From Salegentibacter salinarum (lineage in GTDB: Bacteria; Bacteroidota; Bacteroidia; Flavobacteriales; Flavobacteriaceae), in NCBI RefSeq assembly GCF_900168115.1, contig NZ_FUZC01000019.1, positions 1 through 64,000 on the forward strand: a stretch of 64,000 nucleotides of DNA, written 5' to 3'. Within the stretch, counting starts at the first letter, position 1. Every line of letters begins with the position of its first letter. The position numbers and the translations under genes were made by a program. The notes under the pieces are model-generated. The model did not search any database and was not told the DNA's origin. It worked only from the letters and a program-made list of their open reading frames with translations. Shown piece by piece: positions 1 to 8,458 of the stretch.

Positions 1-2
1 GA

Positions 3-230
3 CGTCTAAGGATGTGTATCTGGAAACAATGGAAACGCATCCGCACGAAAGGAAAGATGCTTATCAAGCTTGGCCTGAACAAGTGGAAAGCGTGGGAATA
101 TGCCAACACGAGGAAAAGCTACTGGCATACAGCTAACAGCTTTATCCTCAAAAGGACTATTACCATCCACAGACTGAGACAGGCTGGTTACACTTCTCTT
201 CTGGACTATTACCTTAAAGTTAGAACGTAA
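3..230 (+). CDS. ltrA: Group II intron reverse transcriptase/maturase, C-terminal fragment
   Basis: This is the C-terminal end of an intron-encoded reverse transcriptase/maturase. The reading frame is open to the window edge. The visible 75 residues begin RLRMCIWKQWKR, a motif found near the end of the group II intron maturase (GIIM) domain, and finish with a tyrosine-containing tail (GYTSLLDYY) also typical of the family. The GIIM (domain X) region binds the intron RNA and helps splicing and retrohoming. The reverse transcriptase core is outside the window. The first in-frame ATG at 12 is internal and is not the real start. Confidence 0.85.
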   Translation, partial: RLRMCIWKQWKRIRTKGKMLIKLGLNKWKAWEYANTRKSYWHTANSFILKRTITIHRLRQAGYTSLLDYYLKVRT

Positions 231-238
231 ATTAGGGA

Positions 239-314
239 ACCGCCCAGTACGGAACCGTATGCTGGGTGGTGTGGGAGGACAGGTAGGGAAATAATCCTTA
301 CCTTTCTACCCGAT
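239..314 (+). ncRNA. Group II intron domains V and VI
   Basis: Bases 239-270 form a hairpin in which ACCGCCCAG pairs with CTGGGTGGT around a GGAACC-type internal region; this matches domain V, the catalytic core of group II introns. Bases 282-302 form a second hairpin (GGTAGG with CCTTACC) that fits domain VI, which carries the branch-point adenosine. The order maturase stop, domain V, domain VI and terminal CGAT is the usual one. The exact 3' splice boundary is inferred from the conserved ending. Confidence 0.8.
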
Positions 315-463
315 CGTGACTTTAGAATATCTACAATTAAGAGGGGGTTTAATAAAAGTTTCTAAAAGAAGGGAGTTATTTTTTGCTTCATTTTTCAAGT
401 TAAAACCTCCTAAACTTGCGTCAAGTGAGTTTATTTGTATTTTTGAAGCCTAAATTTGTGCGG

Positions 464-1636
464 ATGAATTATATATTATTTGACGGTTCTGCCAGGAACC
501 GCTTACTCCCTTTTACCTTTACGCGGCCTGTAGCCGATATTAGAGTTGGTATTCTTACAATTCGGGAAAAATGGGAATTCCTTTTAAAATCTACCACTTC
601 TACAGTTACTGAAGATTATTTAGCCGGAAAATGGCCTATGGTAGAACTGGAAGAAAACATAATGATAAATGCTTCTTTTCTTCCAAATCCTGAATTTTTA
701 CAACAATTACAAAATCTAAAGCCTAACCAGGCAATTTTTCATAAGGAAGATATTGTCGCTTTTCACGCTTATAAAGATCAGGAAGTGGCTTTAGGTGATT
801 ATGAGCAAAAAGAGTTGGCCGATGGAGTAATTCAAATAAATAATTCCTGGGATATTTTTTCAAAAAACGGGGAGGCCATTGAAGCTGATTTTGAAATTAT
901 AACCAAAGACCGACAATCCCAACCTATTCACGATTCTAATTATGTGAAAAACCCGGAAAGGATTTTTATTGAAGAAGGAGCCGAGGTGGAGAATTGTTCG
1001 TTAAATGCTTCGTCCGGTCCAATTTATATCGGGAAAGATGCAAAAGTACTGGAAGGAAGCCTTATAAAAGGGGCCCTCGCGGTTTGCGAAGGTGCTTTGG
1101 TGAAAATGGGTGCTAAAATTTACGGTCCCACTACACTTGGTCCTGGATGTCGTGGTGGTGGCGAGATAAACAATGCTGTGCTTTTCGCGAATTCTAATAA
1201 AGGTCACGACGGATATTTAGGAAATTCAGTTTTAGGGGAATGGTGCAACTTGGGTGCTGATACTAATAATTCCAACCTGAAAAATAATTATGCTGAAGTG
1301 CGTATTTGGGATTACGAGACTGAAGGTTTTGCTAAAACGGGATTACAGTTTTGCGGATTGATGATGGGCGATCACAGTAAATGCGGAATAAATACGATGT
1401 TTAATACCGGAACTGTGGTTGGCGTGAGTGCAAATATTTTTGGGGCAGGATTTCCACGAAATTTTGTACCCAGTTTCAGTTGGGGTGGCAGTGCCGGGAT
1501 GACGGTTTACAAAACCCAAAAAGCTTTTGAAGTGGCTGAAATTGTATTGAACCGCCGAAACGTAGAATTTTCAGAAGATGATAAAAAAATCCTGGAACAC
1601 GTTTTTGAGGAAACCAGTAAGTGGAGGAGAGGTTAA
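464..1636 (+). CDS. GlmU-family putative sugar nucleotidyltransferase
   Basis: This 390-residue protein matches the Bacteroidetes GlmU-like family. The N-terminal part begins NYILFDGSARNRLLPFTFTRPVAD, of which NRLLPFTFTRP corresponds to a degenerate nucleotide-binding region. The second half (about residues 170-340) is rich in isoleucine/glycine hexapeptide turns such as IYIGKDAKV, as expected for a left-handed beta-helix. By family it would transfer a nucleotidyl or acetyl group to a sugar phosphate for envelope polysaccharide, but the true substrate is unknown. I chose the ATG at 464: the frame also opens at a TTG at 416, but the extra 16 residues do not look like the family. The gene stands alone and converges on the small gene at 1652. 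Confidence 0.8.
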   Translation: MNYILFDGSARNRLLPFTFTRPVADIRVGILTIREKWEFLLKSTTSTVTEDYLAGKWPMVELEENIMINASFLPNPEFLQQLQNLKPNQAIFHKEDIVAFHAYKDQEVALGDYEQKELADGVIQINNSWDIFSKNGEAIEADFEIITKDRQSQPIHDSNYVKNPERIFIEEGAEVENCSLNASSGPIYIGKDAKVLEGSLIKGALAVCEGALVKMGAKIYGPTTLGPGCRGGGEINNAVLFANSNKGHDGYLGNSVLGEWCNLGADTNNSNLKNNYAEVRIWDYETEGFAKTGLQFCGLMMGDHSKCGINTMFNTGTVVGVSANIFGAGFPRNFVPSFSWGGSAGMTVYKTQKAFEVAEIVLNRRNVEFSEDDKKILEHVFEETSKWRRG

Positions 1637-1651
1637 ATGCTCGTTTTTTAA

Positions 1652-1915
1652 TTAGAACATTACTTTCCAAAATATTATTATAAAAATCAATATAGAGACA
1701 GTGGAGAATATCAATAATTTCCGCTGTCTTCTTTTATTCTCCAGTCTTATCTTCCTTCTTATTTCAAGGATTTCAGCTGAATTTACTTCTTCAGATTTAA
1801 TCCCCTTAATTCCTGAGCCGGTAGACTTTTGAAACTTATCGGTTTTCGATTTTCTTTCTCGACGATTATTTTTAAAAATTACATTGGCACCGCTTGAACT
1901 TCCTCCAAAACCCAT
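1652..1915 (-). CDS. Small conserved membrane protein, unknown function
   Basis: The product is 87 residues. It begins MGFGGSSSGAN, has a basic middle (KNNRRERKSK, RRKIRLENKRRQRK) and ends in one hydrophobic helix of about 20 residues (LLIFSTVSILIFIIIFWKV). It would sit as a tail-anchored or single-pass protein with a strongly positive cytoplasmic part. Flavobacterial genomes carry similar small proteins, but I know of no demonstrated role. It lies 44 bases downstream of the M23 peptidase gene on the same strand, so the two may be cotranscribed. Confidence 0.65.
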   Translation of the reverse strand: MGFGGSSSGANVIFKNNRRERKSKTDKFQKSTGSGIKGIKSEEVNSAEILEIRRKIRLENKRRQRKLLIFSTVSILIFIIIFWKVMF

Positions 1916-1959
1916 ATCCTTTAAATTAAGATAATATAAACCTTCATTCTCCTTTCAAT

Positions 1960-3654
1960 TTAAGAAGTTTTCCTAAAAAAGGTAGCTTCATAAGTATTGC
2001 TATTCCCAACATTATCGGTTGCAATAATTTTTAACTGATTTTCGGTATCGGTTACAACAGCATCGCTAAAATCGTGGGTTAGCGTGTTGTTTTTATATTC
2101 ATATTCCATTAGGATAAATTTCCCATTTACCGTTGCCCGGTAGCTTTTAATGCCGGATAGGTCATCGCTTATTTTTACCTGTAAAGTATTATTGCTGGAA
2201 ATCCACTGACCATCGCTAAAATTGGTAGGCCATATCTTTGGCGGCGTAACATCTGATGCAAGGGTATATTCTCCAAAATTTCTTGTACCGGTGGTAAAGC
2301 GGTTTGCTTTTTTGTAAGTTGAAGAATAAGTGGGCCTGTTTCCATATCCTAATCTCGCGATAAAAAGTTTTTCTTTTTCTTCAGCTGTATATTCGCTTAC
2401 ATCAAAACCTACTGTGATATTTTTATGAAGAGGAGTATGGTCGTGATGCACTTTCACTTTATTTTCTCTAAATTCAATATCCAGGTAGGTGTCATTATAA
2501 AGACTTCCTTTTGGAATATAAATGTCCATGCCATTAGCTTCGGCAGCGAAGGGCTGATTTGCCTGAGCAAAGTAATCGGTTTTATCTTCTTTTTTAGGCG
2601 GAATATCGTTGCGCTGCATGCCCTGGATAGGAATCCGTATCACTCGCTGGTTTCCGGCAAAATCGCTCACCTTAATCGTGTAGTTGTAATTAAGGCTATC
2701 CTGAATATGTAGCTCTCCTTTATTTACTACATCTTCATAAAGACTTAACGGATTTCCGTCTTCAACAAAGAGTTTTTGAATACGTTTTCGGTTTTTACTA
2801 TAATATTCATAATCGATTAACTGATTAAGATGACGGGTTTCAGCAAAAGAAAAGCGCTTAAAGGGTAAGGTGAATACACGATCTCCATTTAGCTTAGCTT
2901 CAATATGATAAACTCCATTTCGGTTAGGTGCTCCATCTTGCTGATCTACCGATGAAACTCCAAAACCAATATTTCCACAAGCATCTATTTCATTTGCAAT
3001 ATAAGTTCCATCTTCGAGTGGGGTAAGGTTTATTTTTTGTCGTTCCCGTGAATTATTTACGTGCGCTTCTTCGTCTAAAGGATAGGCATAAACTCCGTCA
3101 ATTATCGGGGCACGATTATCTTTAATATTAAATCCAAACATTTTTGGGTTCATAGGGCGTTGGCTCCCATCCCGAATTTCAAAATGCAGGTGAGGGCCGC
3201 CACTGCCGCCTGTATTACCGCTAAACGCGATTAGTTCGTTGGCTTCAACCTGTAATTCCCCCGCTTCAGGAAAAAGCTCTATCTCGTAAGTTTCGTTAGC
3301 GTACTGCCGCTTTTTTACAAAGGCTTCAATTTCAGGCGAAAATTCTTTTAAATGGGCGTATACAGTGGTATAGCCGTTAGGATGTTGTATATAAAGTGCT
3401 TTTCCGTAGCCATAATGTTGAATATTAATTCGGCTAACATATCCTTTAGCCGAAGCAACTACATTTAAGCCTTGTCTTTGCTGGGTTTTAATATCCAATC
3501 CACTATGAAAATGATTAGATCTTAATTCCCCAAAAGTACCCGAAAGAACAAGTGGAACTTCAAGTGGTTTCTGAAAATAATCTTGCGGAAGCTGCGCCTG
3601 GGCGAGGATTGCAGTGCTAAAGAATAAAAGGATTACAGCTAAAATAGATTTCAT
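1960..3654 (-). CDS. M23 family metallopeptidase (peptidoglycan endopeptidase)
   Basis: This 564-residue exported protein has a signal peptide (residues 1-18, MKSILAVILLFFSTAILA) and a LytM/M23 domain at about residues 25-165. The zinc-ligand motifs are visible: H50-x3-D54 in HSGLD, and H155-x-H157 in HLHFE, with H101 in YAHL as the likely catalytic histidine. M23 enzymes cut peptide cross-links in peptidoglycan. The long C-terminal part (about 400 residues) looks beta-rich and contains Ig-like stretches (LSGIKSYRATVNG, ATDNVGNSNTY); it is not recognised as catalytic. The gene is divergent from the coiled-coil/zapA genes. Confidence 0.9.
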   Translation of the reverse strand: MKSILAVILLFFSTAILAQAQLPQDYFQKPLEVPLVLSGTFGELRSNHFHSGLDIKTQQRQGLNVVASAKGYVSRINIQHYGYGKALYIQHPNGYTTVYAHLKEFSPEIEAFVKKRQYANETYEIELFPEAGELQVEANELIAFSGNTGGSGGPHLHFEIRDGSQRPMNPKMFGFNIKDNRAPIIDGVYAYPLDEEAHVNNSRERQKINLTPLEDGTYIANEIDACGNIGFGVSSVDQQDGAPNRNGVYHIEAKLNGDRVFTLPFKRFSFAETRHLNQLIDYEYYSKNRKRIQKLFVEDGNPLSLYEDVVNKGELHIQDSLNYNYTIKVSDFAGNQRVIRIPIQGMQRNDIPPKKEDKTDYFAQANQPFAAEANGMDIYIPKGSLYNDTYLDIEFRENKVKVHHDHTPLHKNITVGFDVSEYTAEEKEKLFIARLGYGNRPTYSSTYKKANRFTTGTRNFGEYTLASDVTPPKIWPTNFSDGQWISSNNTLQVKISDDLSGIKSYRATVNGKFILMEYEYKNNTLTHDFSDAVVTDTENQLKIIATDNVGNSNTYEATFFRKTS

Positions 3655-3780
3655 ATTAATTTTTTATTTGGGGTATAACCTGGCGGTAAAGTTAATCAAA
3701 GTTTAACCAAAAATTAAAGCCTTAGTGCTTAGAAACTTAGCAATAGTCCTGCCGATTTTTAAAAATAGACGAAAAAACAA

Positions 3781-3811
3781 TTGGCATATTAGAGCGCGAA
3801 TGTTAACTTTG
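3781..3811 (+). promoter_or_regulatory. Bacteroidetes-type promoter for the coiled-coil gene/zapA
   Basis: TTG at 3781-3783 is followed after 20 bases by TAACTTTG at 3804-3811. This is a full match to the Bacteroidetes consensus (TTG, 17-23 bases, TAnnTTTG). It ends 27 bases before the ATG at 3839. Confidence 0.7.
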
Positions 3812-3838
3812 TGGGGATAAGCATTACATTTGGCTTTT

Positions 3839-4129
3839 ATGAGTGAATTGACAGAAATCGTTGATAGCCTTGAGAATAGGATTAGTAAACTGCTTCATAA
3901 GTACGAAAATTTAAAGCAGAATCACCGTTCTTTAGAGGAAGAAATGAGCGCTGTTAAAGAAGAAAATCTAAGATTAACCCAAAAAATTGAAGGCTCTAAT
4001 CAGGAAATTCAAAACCTCAAAGCCGCCAATGCAATGCTGGGCAGTACAGAATTCAAAACAGAAACCAAGCTTAAATTAAACAGCTTAATAAGAGAAATTG
4101 ATCAATGCATTGTTCAATTATCTGAATAA
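3839..4129 (+). CDS. Small coiled-coil protein upstream of zapA
   Basis: The product is 96 residues and almost wholly predicted coiled coil (heptads from about residue 5 to 70, for example LEEEMSAVKEENLRLTQKIE). It has no signal peptide or membrane segment. It ends five bases before zapA and shares its promoter. By size, shape and position it resembles ZapB-type cell-division coiled coils, but this is inference from architecture, not sequence identity. I chose ATG 3839 over the TTG at 3830 because of spacing from the promoter. Confidence 0.7.
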   Translation: MSELTEIVDSLENRISKLLHKYENLKQNHRSLEEEMSAVKEENLRLTQKIEGSNQEIQNLKAANAMLGSTEFKTETKLKLNSLIREIDQCIVQLSE

Positions 4130-4134
4130 TAAAT

Positions 4135-4428
4135 ATGGCCGATAAACTTAAAATAAAACTTTCTATTGCAGATCGTGTGTATCCTTTAACTATAAATCCC
4201 CAACAGGAGGAAGGTTTACGCAAGGCGGCGAAGAAAATTGAGGCTATGATTAAGCAATTTGAGCAAAGTTATGCCGTGCGGGATAAGCAGGATGTATTAG
4301 CAATGTGTGCTTTACAATTTGCCGCCCAAACCGAGCAAAAAGATATAGAAAGATCTACCGATTCGCTTAAAGCAGAAGATAAATTAAAATCGCTTAACGA
4401 TTTGCTGCAGAAGCACTTGGTGTCATAA
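4135..4428 (+). CDS. zapA: Cell division protein ZapA
   Basis: This 97-residue protein matches ZapA. The N-terminal beta-rich part (KLKIKLSIADRVYPLTINPQQE) and following helix (LRKAAKKIEAMIKQFEQ) are the conserved family region, and the C-terminal half is a dimerising/tetramerising coiled coil. ZapA binds FtsZ and bundles protofilaments at the Z ring. It follows a coiled-coil partner gene by five bases and is followed directly by the 6S-type RNA, the same order (zapA then 6S RNA) seen in Proteobacteria. Confidence 0.85.
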   Translation: MADKLKIKLSIADRVYPLTINPQQEEGLRKAAKKIEAMIKQFEQSYAVRDKQDVLAMCALQFAAQTEQKDIERSTDSLKAEDKLKSLNDLLQKHLVS

Positions 4429-4445
4429 ACGTTCTTTAAATAAAT

Positions 4446-4633
4446 AAAGGTTACTGCCTGTATTAGTGATATTTTGATAAACTCAACAGAGATTCTTTAA
4501 AGAGGGTGAGTCTAAGTTGTAAAAGCGCGCCGCTCCCGTTTTTCGGGATGAGCGGATTCTTGATCAGCTTGTTAGCCCTAAACTTGTTTTTAAGGAGTTT
4601 AATCCAAAAACCTATCTAATACAGGCTTTTTTT
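4446..4633 (+). ncRNA. ssrS: 6S RNA (SsrS-type, flavobacterial form)
   Basis: The region between zapA and rny folds as a 6S RNA. A perfect 11-bp closing stem joins GCCTGTATTAG (4456-4466) to CTAATACAGGC (4616-4626). The long, mostly unpaired middle would form the open-promoter-like bubble. A strong inner hairpin pairs CCGCTC (4530-4535) with GAGCGG (4550-4555), with CCCG/CGGG stacked inside. A T-run at 4627-4633 gives a terminator. 6S RNA binds the housekeeping RNA polymerase holoenzyme and represses it in stationary phase. Ends are approximate. Confidence 0.8.
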
Positions 4634-4650
4634 ATACATAAATTTTAAAT

Positions 4651-6213
4651 ATGGAGATATTATTAAATATAGTTATTGGGGTAGTTGGTATAGCAATTGG
4701 ATTTGCCATTGCCAAGCAGTTGGAGCGAAAGAGAGCTTCACAAACCATTAAGAACGCCAAGAAAACTGCGGCTAATATTCTTAAAGAAGCAAAATCTGAA
4801 GGAGAAAGTATCAAGAAAGATAAGATACTTCAGGCCAAAGAGAAATTCATTGAATTAAAATCTGAGCACGAGAAAGTAATTCTTAATCGTGACAAAAAGA
4901 TGAATGATGCCGAAAAACGCATCAGGGATAAGGAATCACAGGTTTCGGGAGAACTTTCTAAAAACAAGAAACTCAATAAAGATTACGAAGATAAATTAGC
5001 CGATTATAATCAGCGTGTAGAATATCTTGAAAAGAAACAGGATGAAATTGATAAACTTCGCAACAGCCAGATTCAGCAGTTAGAAGTGATCTCCGGTCTT
5101 TCTGCTGATGAAGCCAAGGCACAACTTTCTGAAGCGCTAAAAGACAGTGCAAGAACAGATGCTATGGCCCTGATCCAGGATACCATAGAAGAAGCTAAAC
5201 TTACCGCACAGCAGGAAGCCAAGAAAATTATTATAAACACCATCCAGCGTATAGGAACTGAAGAAGCCATTGAGAATTGCGTTTCTGTGTTCAATCTTGA
5301 GAGTGATGATGTAAAAGGTAGAATTATTGGTCGTGAAGGTAGAAACATTAGGGCACTGGAAGCCGCTACCGGTGTAGAGATTATTGTTGATGATACTCCG
5401 GAAGCTATTATACTTTCCTGTTTTGATTCTGTTAGAAGGGAAGTTGCTCGATTATCGTTGCATAAACTGGTAACTGATGGTAGGATTCACCCTGCCAGGA
5501 TTGAAGAGATCGTTAAGAAAACCCGTAAGCAAATTGACGAGGAAATTATTGATATTGGAAAACGTACGGTCATTGACCTTGGAATTCACGGTTTAAACCC
5601 TGAATTAATCAAGTTAGTCGGCCGAATGAAATACCGTTCATCTTACGGACAAAATTTATTACAACACTCCAGGGAAGTTGCTAAACTTTGTGGAGTGATG
5701 GCTTCTGAGCTTGGAATTAACCCTAAATTGGCCAAACGTGCCGGATTACTCCACGATATTGGTAAAGTGCCGGAAACCGAAACAGAAGTGCCTCACGCGA
5801 TCCTTGGAATGCAATGGGCCGAGAAACACGGGGAAAAACCGGAAGTTTGTAATGCTATCGGTGCTCACCACGACGAGATAGAAATGAATTCTTTGCTTTC
5901 TCCAATTGTTCAGGTTTGTGATGCTATTAGCGGCGCAAGACCGGGAGCGAGAAGACAAGTGCTTGATTCTTATATTCAGCGTTTAAAAGATCTTGAAGAA
6001 ATTGCTTTTGGATTTGGTGGTGTTAAGAAAGCCTATGCTATTCAGGCAGGACGTGAACTACGAGTAATTGTGGAAAGCGAGAAAGTAAACGATGAAAAAG
6101 CTTCAAATCTTTCTTTTGAAATTTCACAGAAAATCCAAACCGATATGACTTATCCTGGTCAGGTTAAAGTGACTGTTATTAGAGAAACCAGGGCAGTAAA
6201 TATTGCTAAGTAG
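4651..6213 (+). CDS. rny: Ribonuclease Y
   Basis: RNase Y is a membrane-anchored endoribonuclease that starts mRNA decay. The 520 residues show the full family layout: an N-terminal membrane helix (residues 4-22), a long charged coiled coil (about 25-190), a KH RNA-binding domain with the [10 protein letters not shown] loop (223-232), and an HD domain with the metal-binding H368-D369 pair in LLHDIGKV. Length is normal. It lies 18 bases after the 6S RNA terminator and ends in a palindromic repeat that may terminate its transcript. Confidence 0.95.
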   Translation: MEILLNIVIGVVGIAIGFAIAKQLERKRASQTIKNAKKTAANILKEAKSEGESIKKDKILQAKEKFIELKSEHEKVILNRDKKMNDAEKRIRDKESQVSGELSKNKKLNKDYEDKLADYNQRVEYLEKKQDEIDKLRNSQIQQLEVISGLSADEAKAQLSEALKDSARTDAMALIQDTIEEAKLTAQQEAKKIIINTIQRIGTEEAIENCVSVFNLESDDVKGRIIGREGRNIRALEAATGVEIIVDDTPEAIILSCFDSVRREVARLSLHKLVTDGRIHPARIEEIVKKTRKQIDEEIIDIGKRTVIDLGIHGLNPELIKLVGRMKYRSSYGQNLLQHSREVAKLCGVMASELGINPKLAKRAGLLHDIGKVPETETEVPHAILGMQWAEKHGEKPEVCNAIGAHHDEIEMNSLLSPIVQVCDAISGARPGARRQVLDSYIQRLKDLEEIAFGFGGVKKAYAIQAGRELRVIVESEKVNDEKASNLSFEISQKIQTDMTYPGQVKVTVIRETRAVNIAK

Positions 6214-6251
6214 ATATATTAGATAATATTTAAAAATACCTTATACAAAGT

Positions 6252-6356
6252 GTGTTTGGAAATCCTTATTTACGTCATTCTGAATTTATTTCAGAATCTA
6301 AGATGTTAGACCCTCTGAAACCAGTTCAGGGTGACGGTGTAAAAGCTTCCAGACAC
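6252..6356. repeat. Dispersed palindromic repeat, copy 1
   Basis: Outer arms GTGTTTGGAA (6252-6261) and TTCCAGACAC (6347-6356) pair over 10 positions with one wobble. Inside are two smaller hairpins built from TTCTGAA/TTCAGAA and CTGAAACCAGTTCAGG. The same core and the same TTTGG...CCAGA arms recur, inverted, at 23657-23796. The T-rich sequence after the right arm could terminate rny. It lies between convergent genes. Confidence 0.6.
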
Positions 6357-6375
6357 CCTTTTTACTTTTAACTAA

Positions 6376-7338
6376 TTAAGCTTTATAATCATCATCATCG
6401 TAGATATTCTCGTAAGAATTTCCTTTGGTGACAAAAAATTCGCCGGTTACATACCGGTAATGTTCGTCTAAAGCAGCAATTTTTTCTAAATCTTCTTCAT
6501 TTAAATTAAGTCCGGCGCTGGCAAGATTTTCAATAATCCTTTCTTCATTGGTAGACTTTGGAATTACCGCGGTTCCGCGCATTTCATTCCATTTTATTAA
6601 TACCTGGCCTGCACTTGCCCCGTGTTTTTTAGCAATCTTTTTTATTACCGGGTTTTCAAGTAATGAAGGTTCGTCTTTAGCTTTCATTCCATCAGGACGG
6701 TCGCCGCTTCCCAGGGGAGAGAAAGCCGTAAGGTGAATATTATGCTTACTGCAAAATTGCAATAATTCATTTTGCTGCAAATAAGGATGTAATTCTACCT
6801 GATTTATTTCTGGATAGTCTGAAGTTTCTTCCATTAATCCCTCCAGGTTCATTGTGCTGAAATTTGAAACCCCAACATGCTTTACCAAACCTTGTTTTTT
6901 GGCTTCAAGCATCATTTTCCAGGTTTCAATTAGTGGTACTTCTTCTAATGATAAATATTGGTCATCGTTTTGGGGAAAATCCACCTCGGGTTTAAATGCC
7001 ACCGGCCAGTGAATTAGATAAAGATCTAAATAATCTAATTGCAGGTCTTTCAGTGTTTTTTTCAATGCAGGAATCACATCTTCTTTTTTATGGGCGTTAT
7101 TCCAAAGTTTTGAAGTAATCCATACCTCTTCCCGTTTTATCTTTCCCTCAGAAGAAACCTCAGCGAATGCTTCACCTACAGCGTCTTCATTGCCGTAAGT
7201 GGCGGCGCAGTCTATATGTCTGTAACCGTTATTCAATGCGATTTTTACCGCATTTTTCACTTCATCTTTTCCAGATTTCCATGTACCTAATCCTATGGCC
7301 GGCATCTCATCGCCATTCTTAAATTTTAATGTTTTCAT
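6376..7338 (-). CDS. Aldo/keto reductase
   Basis: This 320-residue cytoplasmic protein is an aldo/keto reductase, an NAD(P)H-dependent enzyme that reduces aldehydes and ketones in a TIM barrel. The catalytic tetrad is complete: D43 (HIDCAATYGNE), Y48, K77 (WITSKLWN) and H110 (LYLIHWPVAF). The cofactor-binding region near the C-terminus (IPKSTNEERIIENL) is also intact. It ends in an acidic tail (YDDDDYKA). It stands alone, convergent with rny. The natural substrate cannot be told from sequence. Confidence 0.9.
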   Translation of the reverse strand: MKTLKFKNGDEMPAIGLGTWKSGKDEVKNAVKIALNNGYRHIDCAATYGNEDAVGEAFAEVSSEGKIKREEVWITSKLWNNAHKKEDVIPALKKTLKDLQLDYLDLYLIHWPVAFKPEVDFPQNDDQYLSLEEVPLIETWKMMLEAKKQGLVKHVGVSNFSTMNLEGLMEETSDYPEINQVELHPYLQQNELLQFCSKHNIHLTAFSPLGSGDRPDGMKAKDEPSLLENPVIKKIAKKHGASAGQVLIKWNEMRGTAVIPKSTNEERIIENLASAGLNLNEEDLEKIAALDEHYRYVTGEFFVTKGNSYENIYDDDDYKA

Positions 7339-7453
7339 TTTTGAATTGGTTTAAATTTTTCTTCGCAATTTTTAAAATACAATGGCCTTAAAATAATAAT
7401 AAATACAGGCTTTTTGATGATTTGAAACCTGTTTAACCGAACTTTAATATAAG

Positions 7454-8350
7454 TTATCGCCTTGGGTGAAATTGTTCCATAACTTCTCTAAGATGTTTTC
7501 GGTCTACGTGCATATACACTTCAGTAGTGGTAATGCTTTCGTGACCTAACATTTGTTGAATAGCGCGTAAATCGGCCCCGTTTTCCAGTAAATGTGTTGC
7601 GAATGAATGTCTAAAAGTGTGCGGACTTATCTTTTTCTGAATTCCGGCTTTTTCGGCAAGTCTTTTTATAATAGTAAAGATCATTGCCCGGGTGAGCGGG
7701 TTGCCTCTTCGGTTTAAAAATAAGGTATCAGAAGCATCTTTATTGATCTTTTGATGAATTCTAACCTCGTCTTTATAAATATTGATATACTTCTGTGTGT
7801 ATTCTGAAACCGGTACAAAACGTTGCTTATTTCCTTTACCGGTTACTTTTATAAAGCCTTCTTTAAAGAAAAGATCTGAAATCTTTAATTCTGTAAGTTC
7901 GCTAACTCGCAAGCCACACCCGTATAAAGTTTCAAGGATGGCACGGTTACGTTCCCCTTCAGCCTTGCTCAGATCTATAGTTGCGATAAGCAGGTCTATT
8001 TCTTCAGTAGAAATGGTATCAGGCAATTTTCGGCCTATTTTAGGCGATTCTATGAGGTCTAAAGGATTGTCTTTGCGGTAATCTTCAAAAACCAGGTAAT
8101 TAAAAAATCCGCGTAAACCAGAAATTATGCGTGATTGGGAACGGGCATTAACATCGCCGGCAATTTCATAAATAAATTGCTGTAAGATTTCTTCTGAAAT
8201 TTGAATAGGTGAAACTTCTATATTTTTAACGCTTAAAAAGTTAATAAGTTTCACAACATCCAGCCTGTAATTGGTAATGGAGTTATCTGAGAGTCCGCGT
8301 TCTATGCGAAGATAGTTACAATAATCCTGTAATGCAGAGGCCCATTTCAT
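7454..8350 (-). CDS. xerD: Tyrosine recombinase XerD
   Basis: This 298-residue site-specific recombinase resolves chromosome dimers at dif together with a partner recombinase and FtsK. The N-terminal SAM-like DNA-binding domain covers about residues 1-90. The catalytic domain contains all six expected residues: R148 (GCGLRVSEL), K172 (GKGNKQR), H244 and R247 (HTFRHSFATH), H270 (LGHESI) and nucleophile Y279 (EVYMHV). The length is that of XerC/XerD rather than an integrase. XerD is preferred over XerC by overall resemblance; the distinction is moderately sure. Confidence 0.9.
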   Translation of the reverse strand: MKWASALQDYCNYLRIERGLSDNSITNYRLDVVKLINFLSVKNIEVSPIQISEEILQQFIYEIAGDVNARSQSRIISGLRGFFNYLVFEDYRKDNPLDLIESPKIGRKLPDTISTEEIDLLIATIDLSKAEGERNRAILETLYGCGLRVSELTELKISDLFFKEGFIKVTGKGNKQRFVPVSEYTQKYINIYKDEVRIHQKINKDASDTLFLNRRGNPLTRAMIFTIIKRLAEKAGIQKKISPHTFRHSFATHLLENGADLRAIQQMLGHESITTTEVYMHVDRKHLREVMEQFHPRR

Positions 8351-8430
8351 ACGTTAAAGATAATAAACAATTTGCCTTAATCTTAGTAATACTTTAGGCT
8401 TACATAACATTTTATTAAGAAGCCTGTTCC

Positions 8431-8438
8431 TACATTTG
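8431..8438 (+). promoter_or_regulatory. Promoter -7 element for the outer membrane protein gene
   Basis: TACATTTG fits the Bacteroidetes -7 consensus TAnnTTTG and sits 20 bases before the ATG at 8459. No clear TTG is present at the -33 position, so only the -7 box is claimed. Confidence 0.45.
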
Positions 8439-8458
8439 CCCTTGTAACACTAACAAAA

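Larger units (their letters stand above)
1..314 (+). mobile_element. 3' end of a group II intron (partial)
   Basis: The left edge holds the last part of a group II intron: the C-terminal end of its reverse transcriptase/maturase, followed about 10 bases later by sequence that folds as the catalytic domains V and VI. The element probably ends near base 314, after the CTACCCGAT typical of bacterial group II intron 3' ends. The 5' part lies outside the window, so completeness and mobility cannot be judged. Nothing in the following 150 bases looks like an interrupted gene, which suggests an intergenic insertion. Confidence 0.85.

Noticed and set aside
416-463. Longer GlmU-like protein starting at the TTG at 416
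   Set aside because: The additional 16 residues do not resemble the family and the ATG at 464 is followed by the conserved start.
6214-6360. Possible CRISPR or tandem array from the repeated CTGAA/TTCAG segments
   Set aside because: The segments form one nested palindrome with no equal-length spacers; only a dispersed repeat is supported.
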